Source: Acinetobacter calcoaceticus ANC 3811 (GTDB lineage Bacteria; Pseudomonadota; Gammaproteobacteria; Pseudomonadales; Moraxellaceae). Taken from it: a stretch of 64,000 nucleotides of DNA. Each line of letters opens with the position of its first letter. Position 1 is the stretch's first letter. The translations under genes and the position numbers were made by a program. Of the stretch, positions 55,335 through 64,000 are shown one piece after another. The notes beneath the pieces were generated by a model, which was given only the letters and a program-made list of their open reading frames with translations, had not been told where the DNA came from and did not search any database. The DNA lies in assembly GCF_000399665.1 (NCBI RefSeq), contig NZ_KB976986.1, positions 3,491,056 through 3,555,055 on the forward strand, written 5' to 3'.

Positions 55335-56009
55335 TCAATGTATTCCAAAAGATAACATGAATGTCGGCAGCCAAATCGCAGTAAATACACCATTTAAAGC
55401 CATACCAAATGCAGCGTAGCGACCTGCAACTGGTCCGCGTTGCCAAGCTTGAGCTGTTCCTATGGCATGCGCAGCTAAACCTAAGGCTAAACCTGATGCT
55501 CTTTCATCATGAATATGTTTAAGTAAAAATGGTGAAAACGCTGCTCCAATAACGCCAGATAAGATAACAATAAGAGTCACCAGCGTTTCCGGAGCATGCA
55601 ATAACGTTGCGATATTCAGAGCGATTGGAGTGGTTACCGCACGGGTCGCAAATGCAAGAACGGTAGGTTCCGACATATGCAATAAATAAGCGAGACCCAT
55701 AGGCAAAGCGACGGCGCTAATACTTGCAAAAAGTAAAATACCAATGACTGATTTAATTGGAAGATCATCGTAACGCATTGCAGCCAAGGGAATGGCTAAA
55801 GCTACAGTCACATACCCTAATAAATGACTAAATAACTCATTCACATAAAGGCGGTACTGTTCATAAGGAACTTGTAAAACTGAAAGTAATGCAATGACAA
55901 TGAACATGCCAAAAACTAAAAGTGGAACTTGTGGAAAGCGTCGGTTTAAAGGTTTTGCACATAGATAACCAATGAGTGTGATCAAAAAACCATAGAAAAT
56001 CGTAAACAT
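55335..56009 (-). CDS. lrgB: LrgB/CidB family membrane protein
   Basis: A polytopic inner-membrane protein with about seven helices. LPIKSVIGILLFASISAVALP and the segment FATRAVTTPIALNIA are the conserved LrgB core, followed by GVIGAAFSPFLLKHIHDERASGLALGLAAHAIGTAQA in outline. LrgAB-type pairs were described as holin/antiholin-like and have been linked to pyruvate uptake in other bacteria. I start at the ATG at 56009, which has AAGGAG in front; the open frame extends to 56048 inside the lrgA gene. It follows lrgA by 10 bases. Confidence 0.85.
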   Translation of the reverse strand: MFTIFYGFLITLIGYLCAKPLNRRFPQVPLLVFGMFIVIALLSVLQVPYEQYRLYVNELFSHLLGYVTVALAIPLAAMRYDDLPIKSVIGILLFASISAVALPMGLAYLLHMSEPTVLAFATRAVTTPIALNIATLLHAPETLVTLIVILSGVIGAAFSPFLLKHIHDERASGLALGLAAHAIGTAQAWQRGPVAGRYAAFGMALNGVFTAIWLPTFMLSFGIH

Positions 56010-56019
56010 TTTATTCTCC

Positions 56020-56391
56020 TTATAACCAACGTTTTGCCATTTTTGCATAGACCCACAAAGGTATAAGGGTGCTGACCACTAAAACAAAAAGGAATAGTGG
56101 AATTTCTTTACCCATATGCACCAACATAATTAAGGAGCCAGCACAAACAGGTAAAAAAGCAAAACCACTTTCTTTCATGATTTTATTATTGGTATCGACT
56201 ATTCGGAGAGGAATTTTTTTGAACTTTCTCCAGATAATCAAAACAGTGAGTAAGCTGATTAAGCCGACCAGATTACCTAATTCTGGATGACCAAAAGCAC
56301 GCATGACAATGACAGAGCCTTCACGAAAACCAATAATGAGTAGTAAAGTTGCTACCCATGCTGTCCAGTCTATACTTTTGATCTTATCCAT
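56020..56391 (-). CDS. lrgA: LrgA/CidA family membrane protein
   Basis: A 123-residue protein with four membrane helices. It is a small holin-like partner, with the family segment NKIMKESGFAFLPVCAGSLIM (loop before the third helix) and KEIPLFLFVLVVSTL. It sits directly upstream of lrgB on the same strand, the standard pair. Confidence 0.8.
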   Translation of the reverse strand: MDKIKSIDWTAWVATLLLIIGFREGSVIVMRAFGHPELGNLVGLISLLTVLIIWRKFKKIPLRIVDTNNKIMKESGFAFLPVCAGSLIMLVHMGKEIPLFLFVLVVSTLIPLWVYAKMAKRWL

Positions 56392-56424
56392 ATTTTTTAT
56401 CTCTAAAAGTTTACTTATCGAGTT

Positions 56425-57768
56425 TTAACTGATCTCGCCCTTGATTTCAAACTCTTCCAATGGGCGCTTAAATTGACTAGCGCGTTCTCCTAAGATTTCT
56501 TCTAAGGGCAATTTTGCTTGGCGAATAAGCTTTTCTAACTTATGTGGCGCAATGCGTACATCAATATGTAATAAGCCTGCATCGTCATAGTGTTCAGACT
56601 CAATCACATTTAAGGCATAAAGCTGTGTGCGAAATTTGCCATAAGCAGGTTTAAGAATCAGAGAAAACTTTTGAATTTGACCCATTAAACATTCTTGTAC
56701 TGCTTTTTGAAGTAACTCTAGGCCAAGGCCAGCATGAGCTGAAACATAAACTCGATCTGGTACATGTGGCTCGGCATAAACAATTTTGGCTTCTTCACCA
56801 CTCAGGTCAATTTTGTTGTACACCCGAAGTACTGGAGCATCTGCACCAATCTCTTTTAATACGCCTTCAACTGCTTCAATTTGATCAAGCATGTCGTGGC
56901 TATTACTATCAATTACATGTAGTAAAAGTGTGGCTTCTAGGGTTTCTTCAAGTGTTGCTTTGAATGATTCAATTAAATCATGCTGTAAGTTTCGTACAAA
57001 ACCTACTGTATCTGCTAACACGACAGTACCAATACCATCCCATTCCAAACGGCGTAATGTCGGGTCGAGTGTTGCAAACAGTTGATCGGCTGCGTAGACA
57101 TCACTTTTTGCTAAAATATTAAATAGAGTCGATTTTCCAGCATTGGTATAGCCTACTAACGACACAGTTGGAATGGCTGCCTTTTGTCTTGCAGCACGTC
57201 CCTGTATACGTGTTTGATGTACCTTTTCTAATTTATCTTTTAATTGGGCAATACGTACACGAATGAGACGACGATCTGTTTCTAGTTGCGTTTCACCGGG
57301 ACCACGTAAGCCAATACCACCTTTTTGTTGTTCAAAGTCTGCTGACCAGCCACGAATAAGGCGGGTGGATAAATGCTTAAGCTGTGCAAGTTCGACTTGT
57401 AATTTACCTTCATGCGTACGGGCACGCAGCGCAAAAATATCTAAAATTAATCCTGTACGATCAATGACTCGGCATTTTAATATTCTTTCTAAATTTCGTT
57501 CTTGAGCGGGTGACAAAGCATGGTCAAAAATCACCAGACTTACTTCTAGTTCCTGAACTCGCTCTGCAATTTCTTCGACTTTTCCTGAACCAATAAAAAA
57601 TTTAGGATTGGGTTTGTTTCGCTGAACCTTAATATGTTCAAGGATATCTGCACCAGCAGACTGTGCAAGTAGAGCAAACTCTTCGGCATCCAGATCATCT
57701 AATAATTGTACTGAAACACTCACTAAAATTGTGCGTTCACCGCCTTGATGCCGATCAACATATTCCAC
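56425..57768 (-). CDS. hflX: Ribosome-associated GTPase HflX
   Basis: HflX splits stalled or hibernating 70S ribosomes. The N-terminal HflX domain covers about residues 1-190, with DHALSPAQERNLE and GPGETQLETDRR, a marker of the family. The G domain has G1 GYTNAGKST (206-214), the G3 region DTVGFVRNLQHDL and G4 NKID. Length 447. It is not next to hfq here, unlike in E. coli. Confidence 0.93.
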   Translation of the reverse strand: MEYVDRHQGGERTILVSVSVQLLDDLDAEEFALLAQSAGADILEHIKVQRNKPNPKFFIGSGKVEEIAERVQELEVSLVIFDHALSPAQERNLERILKCRVIDRTGLILDIFALRARTHEGKLQVELAQLKHLSTRLIRGWSADFEQQKGGIGLRGPGETQLETDRRLIRVRIAQLKDKLEKVHQTRIQGRAARQKAAIPTVSLVGYTNAGKSTLFNILAKSDVYAADQLFATLDPTLRRLEWDGIGTVVLADTVGFVRNLQHDLIESFKATLEETLEATLLLHVIDSNSHDMLDQIEAVEGVLKEIGADAPVLRVYNKIDLSGEEAKIVYAEPHVPDRVYVSAHAGLGLELLQKAVQECLMGQIQKFSLILKPAYGKFRTQLYALNVIESEHYDDAGLLHIDVRIAPHKLEKLIRQAKLPLEEILGERASQFKRPLEEFEIKGEIS

Positions 57769-57982
57769 GTGGTTGTAAATCCTGAAAATGGGAAAACTTT
57801 ATTCTAGATGAAACTTATGCAAAAGGGGAAAGCGTTTGTTCTTATCCTTTAGATTAGTTAAATGCTATTAGAGGTGTCTGAATTTATTTTTTCCCCGTTC
57901 TCTATCATCAATGCAAGTTTATTCTGAAACGTATAGAATGCTTGAGATGGGTATAACAATGATTGATCGTTAGTGAAATTTT

Positions 57983-58792
57983 ATGGCTCAAACGCAAAGT
58001 ATAGTTAATTCAACGTTAAAGAAATTATCAAAAATAGGTTTGTACGGAAAAAAAGTCACTTCGGCTACCGCTGCAATTAGTGAAGGTTTTTATTTAGTTT
58101 ATCGACATGGCCTTTATAAAGATCCTAATAATCCGGTCAATACACGCTATGTTCAATTTTTTTGCCGCCGTTTATGTCAGGTTTTTAACTTAGATGTCGA
58201 AGTACACGGAACAATTCCTCGAGAACCTGCTTTATGGGTAAGTAATCATATTTCTTGGCTCGATGTTGCTGTTTTAGGTTCAGGCGCTCGTGTTTTCTTT
58301 CTTGCCAAAGCTGAAATTGAAAATTGGCCCATTTTAGGCAATCTAGCTAAAGGTGGTGGAACTTTATTTATTAAGCGTGGGTCTGGTGATTCCATTAAAA
58401 TTCGTGAGCAAATTACCGAATTTTTAAAACAAAATATTCCTGTACTATTTTTCCCTGAAGCAACGACCACAGATGGACATTCTGTTAAGAAAGTACATGG
58501 TCGTTTGCTTGGGGCTGCTATTGAGGCTCAACGCCCAGTACAGGTATGTTTAATTTGTTATGTAAACCGTGATGGACAATTAGATACAGTTGCTCCATTC
58601 ATTGGCGAGATGTCGTTTGCCGAACATATTCAACGTGTACTTGAAATGCCGAGAGTAACTGCTCATCTGTTAACTTTGCCACCAATTTCCGTGGAAGGGC
58701 ATGATGTGAAGAGTTTAACGCGTGAAGTTCAAGAAAAAATGGTAGAAGGCTTGGCTCAACTACATCAAAAAGTACTTAAGCCAAAAAATTAA
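57983..58792 (+). CDS. PlsC-type lysophospholipid acyltransferase
   Basis: The enzyme transfers a fatty acyl group to a lysophospholipid or lyso-ornithine-like acceptor at the inner membrane. The NHISWLD motif (His89, Asp94) is the HX4D catalytic pair, and FPEATTTDG is the FPEGT-like motif that binds the glycerol phosphate. Length 269. It converges on the PLD-type gene with no spacer between the two stop codons. Confidence 0.83.
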   Translation: MAQTQSIVNSTLKKLSKIGLYGKKVTSATAAISEGFYLVYRHGLYKDPNNPVNTRYVQFFCRRLCQVFNLDVEVHGTIPREPALWVSNHISWLDVAVLGSGARVFFLAKAEIENWPILGNLAKGGGTLFIKRGSGDSIKIREQITEFLKQNIPVLFFPEATTTDGHSVKKVHGRLLGAAIEAQRPVQVCLICYVNRDGQLDTVAPFIGEMSFAEHIQRVLEMPRVTAHLLTLPPISVEGHDVKSLTREVQEKMVEGLAQLHQKVLKPKN

Positions 58793-60418
58793 TTACATAA
58801 ATCCTTCAAGTGGCAGCCATGAAAGAAATTTCATGCCTGCTTTTTGCCACCATTTCATCTCGGGTTCTTGTCTATAAATTAAGGGACCATTGGGCGTTTC
58901 TTGCTGCCAATAAATATGATTATTCGAGTCAAGCTTTAGCTTATAAGCATATTTATTTAAATTTTCATCCATCGTATGGTGAATTGTCTTAGCCAACGAC
59001 GGGCTATCTAAAATTACGCCAATTTCAGTATTCAAATAAGCTGAGCGTGGATCAAAATTAAATGAACCAATAAAAACCTGTTCATCTAATGCCATCAGTT
59101 TAGTATGCAAACTTGAGCGGCTTAATCCCTTCATATTTACTTTCGCTTTAGTGGCAAGCTCATCAGTATTTTTATTTAAATCTCTTTTATCAGGGGTAGG
59201 TAAAAACTCATAAAGTTGTACGCCGTTTTTAAGAAGTTCTTTACGGTATTTTCCATAAAAGGCATGTACAACGGCAACGTCATTCGCTTTAAACGAGTTA
59301 GTTAAAACTCGCACCTCAACGCCTTCTTTAGCAAGCGTGCTTAAAATTTTAGCGCCTTGTTTTTCAGGAATAAAATAAGCTGAAATTAAATCAACATTAC
59401 TTTCCGGTTTTTCTAGATGGTTAATTAACTGGAAATTCAGGTGCTCTTCTTTTTTTGCCTTTGATTTGATTTTATCAGGCGAGTCTTTTACGACTTCTGC
59501 TTTGACCCAGTCGAATTGGATGCTGCGATTTAACCATTGATCAAATGCATGTGATTTTGCGGTTAAGTTTAAAAAGTTTTGAACAGTTGCTAGTTGGTAG
59601 TGAGCTTCGAGTTGCTCTTTTAATCCTTCATAACGTAGACGGTGCTGCTCAGGACTTACGATGCTTTGAACTGAATAGGCATATTCATGATTCCAGTAAT
59701 CATCAAACGAATTCACAATGTCATCAACAGCAGCACCAACTAACATCACATCGACATCAGAAAATTGATAGCTATCGCTTACATTGTAATATTGATTTGT
59801 CATGTTCCGTCCGCCAATAAGAGCAACCTCATTGTCGGCAATAAAACTTTTATTATGCATGCGACGATTGATACGTTTTAAATCAAGCACCATATCCATC
59901 GCACGATATTTACGAAAACGGTATGGGTTAAAAAGCTTCACTTCAATATTTTTATGTTGAGAGAGAGCGAGTAAAATCCCTTCTATTTTTTTTGCATTAT
60001 TGTCATCAATAAGAAGTCGAACTTTTACACCACGATCAGCTGCCCGAATAATCGCGTGCAAGGCTAAGGCACCAACTTTGTCATTGTCCCAAATGTAATA
60101 TTGTAAATCTAAAGTCTTTTCGGCTTTATCAATTAATCTTAGGCGGGCTGCTAGAGCCTCCAATGGATCATTTAAGACGTGGTAACCGGTTAGCTTGGGG
60201 TTTTGCTGACGTAATGGAGTAACAATTTGAGCAAGTGAAGTCTCCGATGTGTCGATATCATTTGCATATTCTAATGGTTCAGCCCTATGTTTTGGCAGAG
60301 TACTACATCCTGTCAAACCCACAGCAAAACTAGAACATAGGACTATAGAGACTTTTATCAAAAAGCCTTTAGCTTGTTGATTCGTTTGAAGCTGTTTGGA
60401 ATGAGAGGATTGTGCCAT
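58793..60418 (-). CDS. Phospholipase D superfamily lipoprotein (cardiolipin synthase-like)
   Basis: A 541-residue protein with a lipoprotein signal peptide (lipobox LTGC, residues 35-38) and two HKD motifs: HNKSFIADNEVALIGGRN (from His188) and HTKLMALDEQVFIGSFN (from His438). It resembles the ClsC/YmdC branch, which makes cardiolipin with a partner protein. Its site would be the periplasm. Function as a synthase or phospholipase is not decided by sequence. Confidence 0.82.
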   Translation of the reverse strand: MAQSSHSKQLQTNQQAKGFLIKVSIVLCSSFAVGLTGCSTLPKHRAEPLEYANDIDTSETSLAQIVTPLRQQNPKLTGYHVLNDPLEALAARLRLIDKAEKTLDLQYYIWDNDKVGALALHAIIRAADRGVKVRLLIDDNNAKKIEGILLALSQHKNIEVKLFNPYRFRKYRAMDMVLDLKRINRRMHNKSFIADNEVALIGGRNMTNQYYNVSDSYQFSDVDVMLVGAAVDDIVNSFDDYWNHEYAYSVQSIVSPEQHRLRYEGLKEQLEAHYQLATVQNFLNLTAKSHAFDQWLNRSIQFDWVKAEVVKDSPDKIKSKAKKEEHLNFQLINHLEKPESNVDLISAYFIPEKQGAKILSTLAKEGVEVRVLTNSFKANDVAVVHAFYGKYRKELLKNGVQLYEFLPTPDKRDLNKNTDELATKAKVNMKGLSRSSLHTKLMALDEQVFIGSFNFDPRSAYLNTEIGVILDSPSLAKTIHHTMDENLNKYAYKLKLDSNNHIYWQQETPNGPLIYRQEPEMKWWQKAGMKFLSWLPLEGFM

Positions 60419-60524
60419 AATCAGTACATACGATAACGTGAGCTAGAGTATAATTCGTGCATATTGAAAGATAAATATTGAATTTGATTACTAGCAATCA
60501 ATATAAGATAAGTCGAGAGTCGTA

Positions 60525-61535
60525 ATGTGGAATCCAAATTCAATTATTTTTTGTTTTTACTTTATATTTTCAATACTTGCTTTATGGGCGATTTCTGAAG
60601 CTTGGATTCACCAATCTCGGACCGAGACGATTCATCCATTTAAAGCTTTTGTTCATTTACTCGCATTTTATCTCTCTTATCTACTTATTCCTCTCTGGTT
60701 TTTTAATTTATACGCTGCTTGGATTGGTTATTATTCAATTCACCAAGGTATTTTCATCTTTTTCTTAAGTGGTGTTTTAATCTACGCCCGATTTATTGAA
60801 CCTCATCTTGTACGTGTCGATACTCATCAATATCGCTTAAATCCAGATCGTAGTTTTACTAAACCTGTAAAAGTAGCGTTAATTGCAGATTTACATATCG
60901 GTTTATTTTCAGGGCATGAACGTCAGCTAAAAACAATAGTTAAAAAACTAAATGAGCAGCAACCAGATTTAGTAGTTGTGGCAGGTGACTGGACCTATGA
61001 ACCAGAAGATAGGCTGATTCAAGAATTGAGTGTTTTAAAAGAAATTCAGGCGCCTGTTTACTCGGTTCCTGGCAATCATGATGAGCAATATCCTGGGCCA
61101 CCAATTCAACAATTATTAAAAGATGCCTTGTTTTATAATGAAGTTGTTGATATCGAAGGAAAAATTGTTGATTTTGAAGAATTCCGTTTGATTGGTATTG
61201 GCGATCTTTGGGCTGGGAAAACTGATATGCGTTCTATGCCAGATTTACCCCAAGACAAACCTTGGTTAATTTTGTCCCATAATCCCGATACGGTTGATAT
61301 GGTGCCTAAATTACCGAATCGTCCATTAATGTTATCTGGACATACACATGGAGGGCAAGTGGAGCTTCCGTGGTTAACTAACTATATTATGAAAAAAGTA
61401 TCAATTTTAGGGCATAAAAGAGGACTTTATTCCCACGAACATGCGGATGTCTTTGTTACCGTTGGCACAGGAATGGTCGGAATTCCTTTACGTTTTAGAG
61501 TGCCGCCAACCATTGATATTATTGAGTTAGTTTAA
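60525..61535 (+). CDS. Membrane-anchored metallophosphoesterase
   Basis: About three membrane helices in the first 95 residues are followed by a calcineurin-like phosphoesterase: ADLHIG (Asp122, His124), GDWTYE, GNHDEQY, then LILSHNPD, and the final GHTHGGQ. These give the two-metal site. Close relatives of this architecture include YkuE-like and LpxH-like phosphoesterases; the substrate is unknown. A hairpin terminator follows. Confidence 0.83.
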   Translation: MWNPNSIIFCFYFIFSILALWAISEAWIHQSRTETIHPFKAFVHLLAFYLSYLLIPLWFFNLYAAWIGYYSIHQGIFIFFLSGVLIYARFIEPHLVRVDTHQYRLNPDRSFTKPVKVALIADLHIGLFSGHERQLKTIVKKLNEQQPDLVVVAGDWTYEPEDRLIQELSVLKEIQAPVYSVPGNHDEQYPGPPIQQLLKDALFYNEVVDIEGKIVDFEEFRLIGIGDLWAGKTDMRSMPDLPQDKPWLILSHNPDTVDMVPKLPNRPLMLSGHTHGGQVELPWLTNYIMKKVSILGHKRGLYSHEHADVFVTVGTGMVGIPLRFRVPPTIDIIELV

Positions 61536-61537
61536 AA

Positions 61538-61570
61538 TAAAAAAGCCAATCACAAAGGATTGGCTTTTTT
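61538..61570. terminator. Bidirectional terminator between metallophosphoesterase and yfiB-like gene
   Basis: AAAAAGCCAATC and GATTGGCTTTTT form a 12-bp hairpin with A/T runs between convergent genes. Confidence 0.9.
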
Positions 61571-61583
61571 ATGAATTGAAAAA

Positions 61584-62063
61584 TTATGGAATAACGACAA
61601 TAGCAACACGTCGGTTAATCGCACGATTTTCATTGGTTGTATTTGGAACATAAGGTTGCGTTGAACCACGACCAATCACATAGATATTTTCTTTCTTAAA
61701 CCCGCGAGCTAAGAAAAGATTTGCCACACTTTGCGCACGTTCTTCAGACAGCTTTTGATTATAGGCAGCATCACCAACATCATCAGTATGACCAACAATT
61801 TTCAATTTATTTAGATCATATTTATTCAATTGATTTGCTAGACGCACTAACTCAGCTTCATGGCTCTGTTTTAACTCTGCATTATTAAAGTCAAATAACA
61901 AACGTTCAGGTAAACCCAGAGTCCATCCTTCATTAGTAAGAACAAAACCTTCTTTCTTAAGCAATTTTACCTGACGATATTTTAATGGACCAAAACTCAG
62001 GCACCCTGCAAGAGTAATGCATAGCAATGCAATAAAGGAGAGTTTCAAAGATCTTGTATTCAT
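61584..62063 (-). CDS. yfiB: OmpA-like peptidoglycan-binding lipoprotein (YfiB-like)
   Basis: The 159-residue protein has a lipobox (LAGC, Cys21) and an OmpA C-terminal domain: LLFDFNNAELK, LKIVGHTDDVGDAAYNQKLSEERA in outline, and NRAINRRVAIVV, with the residues that bind diaminopimelate. In Pseudomonas YfiB sequesters the repressor YfiR at the outer membrane and so releases the diguanylate cyclase YfiN. It is the last gene of the yfiR-yfiN-yfiB-type operon here, 14 bases after yfiN. Confidence 0.8.
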   Translation of the reverse strand: MNTRSLKLSFIALLCITLAGCLSFGPLKYRQVKLLKKEGFVLTNEGWTLGLPERLLFDFNNAELKQSHEAELVRLANQLNKYDLNKLKIVGHTDDVGDAAYNQKLSEERAQSVANLFLARGFKKENIYVIGRGSTQPYVPNTTNENRAINRRVAIVVIP

Positions 62064-62077
62064 AGATTAGCCTAAAT

Positions 62078-63301
62078 TTAATTTTCAGGTTTATAGATAA
62101 ACCAGTGTTCATCCGAAGTTTTAGCCTTATACATTGCCTGATCTGCTTGCATAATGAAATCTTCGGGGCTAGATGCAAATTGTGATAAAGCAATACCCAC
62201 ACTAAAACTGAAGTAAATGGTTTGACCATTCAGATGCAAAGGTTCTTTACAGCTTTCGAGTAAATTTTCAGCAATAGATATTAAATGATCAGCATGACTA
62301 ATGGAATGCAAAATGACAGCAAATTCGTCGCCGCCTAATCGGGCAATAAAATCTTGATGACGTAGACGAGTTTGTAGACGATTTGCCATTTCTTTTAAAA
62401 CTTCATCTCCAGCCAAATGTCCAAATTGGTCATTAATCGCTTTGAAGTTATTGTTATCTATAAATAATAAAGCAGACTTGTTATCAAAACCCTTATCTTC
62501 AAACATGTCTAAGAGAATCTGATAAAAATAATGTCTATTAGGCAATAAGGTGAGTTGGTCATGATGAGCCTGAAAGGATAATTTACGATTTTCCTTTTGT
62601 AGCTGGTTATCCCATATCTGAATTTCTTCAAGTAACTCGTTAAAAACGGTATTTAAATCTTGAAATTCTTTAATACGATTATAAGGAAAACGAAGATTAT
62701 AAGCTTTTTGCTCACTTACAATTTGAGCAATATTGGTAAGTGGATAAATAGCCTGCATAATTTGACGATAAGTTAAGTTTACTGACCACCACAAAGCGCA
62801 AACAATAAACAACATCGCAATTGCAAGCCCTACCATAATCATTTTAAGGAACTGCAATATTTTTTCAGAACTACCAAAAAGTGTTAATTCACCTACATTT
62901 TGTTCATGATGGTAAATTGTAAGATGAACAGGTTCATTTAAAAACCAATGATCAAACCAGCCCTCTAGAATTGAAGTCTGACTTGATAATTTAAAACTTT
63001 GTGCAATTAAATGATGCTCTGAATCATAAATATGAATAGTACGAATTGAATGATCATTCGTATATTCATTCAAAATTTGCTCTATCGTAATTTTATCATT
63101 AAATACAACTGCGGGCTGAATACGCTCTAGCAGAGTATGGCTAAGCAATTGCAAGTTTTGTTTGGCGTAAGTTTCCATTGTAAAAACAGAAATTGATACA
63201 AACGTAAAAGAGCAGATAAAGAAAGTAATTGCGAAAATAGTAAATTGAGATTTTCTAAATAAAGCATGTAATGAAGTGGACTGATACAACTTTGATATCA
63301 T
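62078..63301 (-). CDS. yfiN: Membrane diguanylate cyclase (YfiN/TpbB-like)
   Basis: A 407-residue cyclase that makes c-di-GMP. It has a membrane helix (about 20-42), a periplasmic sensor domain (about 43-150), a second helix (about 155-178), a HAMP-like linker and the GGDEF domain. The active site GGDEF is at residues 323-327. The RxxD inhibitory site (RHQD, 314-317) is five residues upstream, so product inhibition is likely. The architecture matches YfiN, which is held inactive by periplasmic YfiR. It starts 5 bases after the yfiR-like gene. Confidence 0.87.
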   Translation of the reverse strand: MISKLYQSTSLHALFRKSQFTIFAITFFICSFTFVSISVFTMETYAKQNLQLLSHTLLERIQPAVVFNDKITIEQILNEYTNDHSIRTIHIYDSEHHLIAQSFKLSSQTSILEGWFDHWFLNEPVHLTIYHHEQNVGELTLFGSSEKILQFLKMIMVGLAIAMLFIVCALWWSVNLTYRQIMQAIYPLTNIAQIVSEQKAYNLRFPYNRIKEFQDLNTVFNELLEEIQIWDNQLQKENRKLSFQAHHDQLTLLPNRHYFYQILLDMFEDKGFDNKSALLFIDNNNFKAINDQFGHLAGDEVLKEMANRLQTRLRHQDFIARLGGDEFAVILHSISHADHLISIAENLLESCKEPLHLNGQTIYFSFSVGIALSQFASSPEDFIMQADQAMYKAKTSDEHWFIYKPEN

Positions 63302-63306
63302 GACCC

Positions 63307-63810
63307 TTACTCCGCATTCTTAGCCAAGAGTAATACTCTCGGATCAATATGAACTTTGGAGTGACTTAAAGCATCTAAGTTAACTTTAAAGGTAGTGTAA
63401 TTATTTTGGTTATATAAACAAAAGATACTTCCTATTTCACATTCTGAATTATTAATGCTTAAAGAAAGTAAAGAACGATAAGGATAGTTCTGAATAAGAC
63501 TTTGTTGTTGTTGGGGCGTAGTAGTAGAGAAATAAACAGCCTGACAATGTGACCGAGCAAAATCTTTCGCGTTTACAGTTTGAACACGATAATTATAAGA
63601 CATTTGCTGGATATAAGATTGAAAGGTAGATGTAATGGAGGGATTATCAATAACACAAAGAGTAGGAGTATTCACATTCTCCCACTTACTGTAGCTTAGA
63701 ATAGATAAAGTAAGCACATAGAAGTTATGTTTTGAATTGGCATAACAAGGCCCACTCGTAGCAAACACTACAAGTATGCAAACAAATACTTTTTTAGCGA
63801 ACTGCCACAT
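63307..63810 (-). CDS. yfiR: YfiR-like periplasmic protein (DUF4154)
   Basis: The 167-residue protein has a signal peptide (hydrophobic stretch about 8-20, cleavage near CYANS). The mature part ends in FKVNLDALSHSKVHIDPRVLLLAKNAE-like residues, the C-terminal signature of YfiR. Four cysteines fall as two pairs: C52/C89, and C124/C131 with the seven-residue spacing I recall for the C145-C152 disulfide of P. aeruginosa YfiR. There YfiR represses YfiN in a redox-sensitive way. First gene of the operon; the promoter should lie in 63811-63900. Confidence 0.8.
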   Translation of the reverse strand: MWQFAKKVFVCILVVFATSGPCYANSKHNFYVLTLSILSYSKWENVNTPTLCVIDNPSITSTFQSYIQQMSYNYRVQTVNAKDFARSHCQAVYFSTTTPQQQQSLIQNYPYRSLLSLSINNSECEIGSIFCLYNQNNYTTFKVNLDALSHSKVHIDPRVLLLAKNAE

Positions 63811-64000
63811 GGTGAGTTAATGCCAAACTATTGCACGAATAATCTATTCTACATGAAGTTGATAAAGTAAAAAAAGTTTAATATCTCATCTAAAGTTGAC
63901 TGAAGTGCCTAAAAAAAAGGCATATATATGACTTTTTTCACAAAATAGAAGAAAAAATCGGCACTCGATAGAAAAAGGCAGAAATACCCCTTGCCAAGGG
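63811..64000. other. Upstream region of the yfiRNB-type operon, window end
   Basis: No gene is supported. A -10-like TAGAAT (minus strand, near 63850) could drive yfiR. The last bases, CCCTTGCCAAGGG, are palindromic and may be part of a structure cut by the window edge. Confidence 0.4.

Overview
The window is chromosomal DNA of an Acinetobacter, most likely of the A. calcoaceticus-baumannii complex. It is AT-rich, its 16S and 23S genes look like that genus, and the housekeeping neighbourhoods (prlC-yheV, rnr, miaB-phoH-ybeY, rplM-rpsI-sspA-sspB, pdxA-rsmA-apaH) are typical of the Moraxellaceae. I do not fix the species. Identifications rest on motif recognition and remembered family sequences; no database search was possible.

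Layout. 1-6.6 kb: the end of a TRAP transporter permease gene, then leftward prlC, yheV and a membrane protein, then rnr. 6.9-10.9 kb: tRNA-Ser(GCT) and two tRNA-Arg(ACG), then about 3.6 kb holding a HAD phosphatase and a 762-residue Gly/Val/Thr repeat protein, closed by a third tRNA-Arg that carries the same downstream terminator. 11-30.7 kb: mostly single housekeeping and envelope genes (nitroreductase, FAH-family hydrolase, YihY, WrbA, xpt, a TonB-like protein, ybeY-phoH-miaB, a lytic transglycosylase, a catalytically dead RNase T2-like protein, mdh, rlmJ, pssA). 30.7-36.6 kb: a complete rRNA operon (16S, tRNA-Ile, tRNA-Ala, 23S, 5S) with promoter, processing stems and terminator.

36.6-40 kb is a variable stretch. 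It holds a short outer-membrane-protein remnant, an internally deleted GFA-family pseudogene, a DUF4256 gene, an isolated acyl-CoA dehydrogenase, an AT-rich DUF4238 gene and another short gene remnant. 40-49.1 kb is an atu-type (acyclic terpene utilisation, citronellol/geranyl-CoA) catabolic cluster. It has a divergent TetR regulator, then atuA, an SDR (atuB-like), carboxylase beta (atuC), acyl-CoA dehydrogenase (atuD), enoyl-CoA hydratase (atuE) and biotin carboxylase alpha (atuF), with a palindromic operator inside the promoter. 49.1-61.5 kb returns to core genes (sspB, sspA, rpsI, rplM, pdxA, rsmA, apaH, lrgA/lrgB, hflX, a PlsC acyltransferase, a PLD-family lipoprotein, a metallophosphoesterase). 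The right end, 61.6-63.8 kb, is a three-gene yfiR-yfiN-yfiB-type module: periplasmic repressor, membrane diguanylate cyclase and OmpA-like lipoprotein.

The observations most worth following are the RNase T2-fold pseudoenzyme (24.2-24.9 kb), the tRNA-Arg-bounded repeat-protein segment, the inverted repeat over the xpt promoter, the atu cluster with an SDR that lacks the Tyr-Lys pair, and the compact yfiRNB module. I saw no CRISPR array, insertion sequence, integrase or prophage gene.
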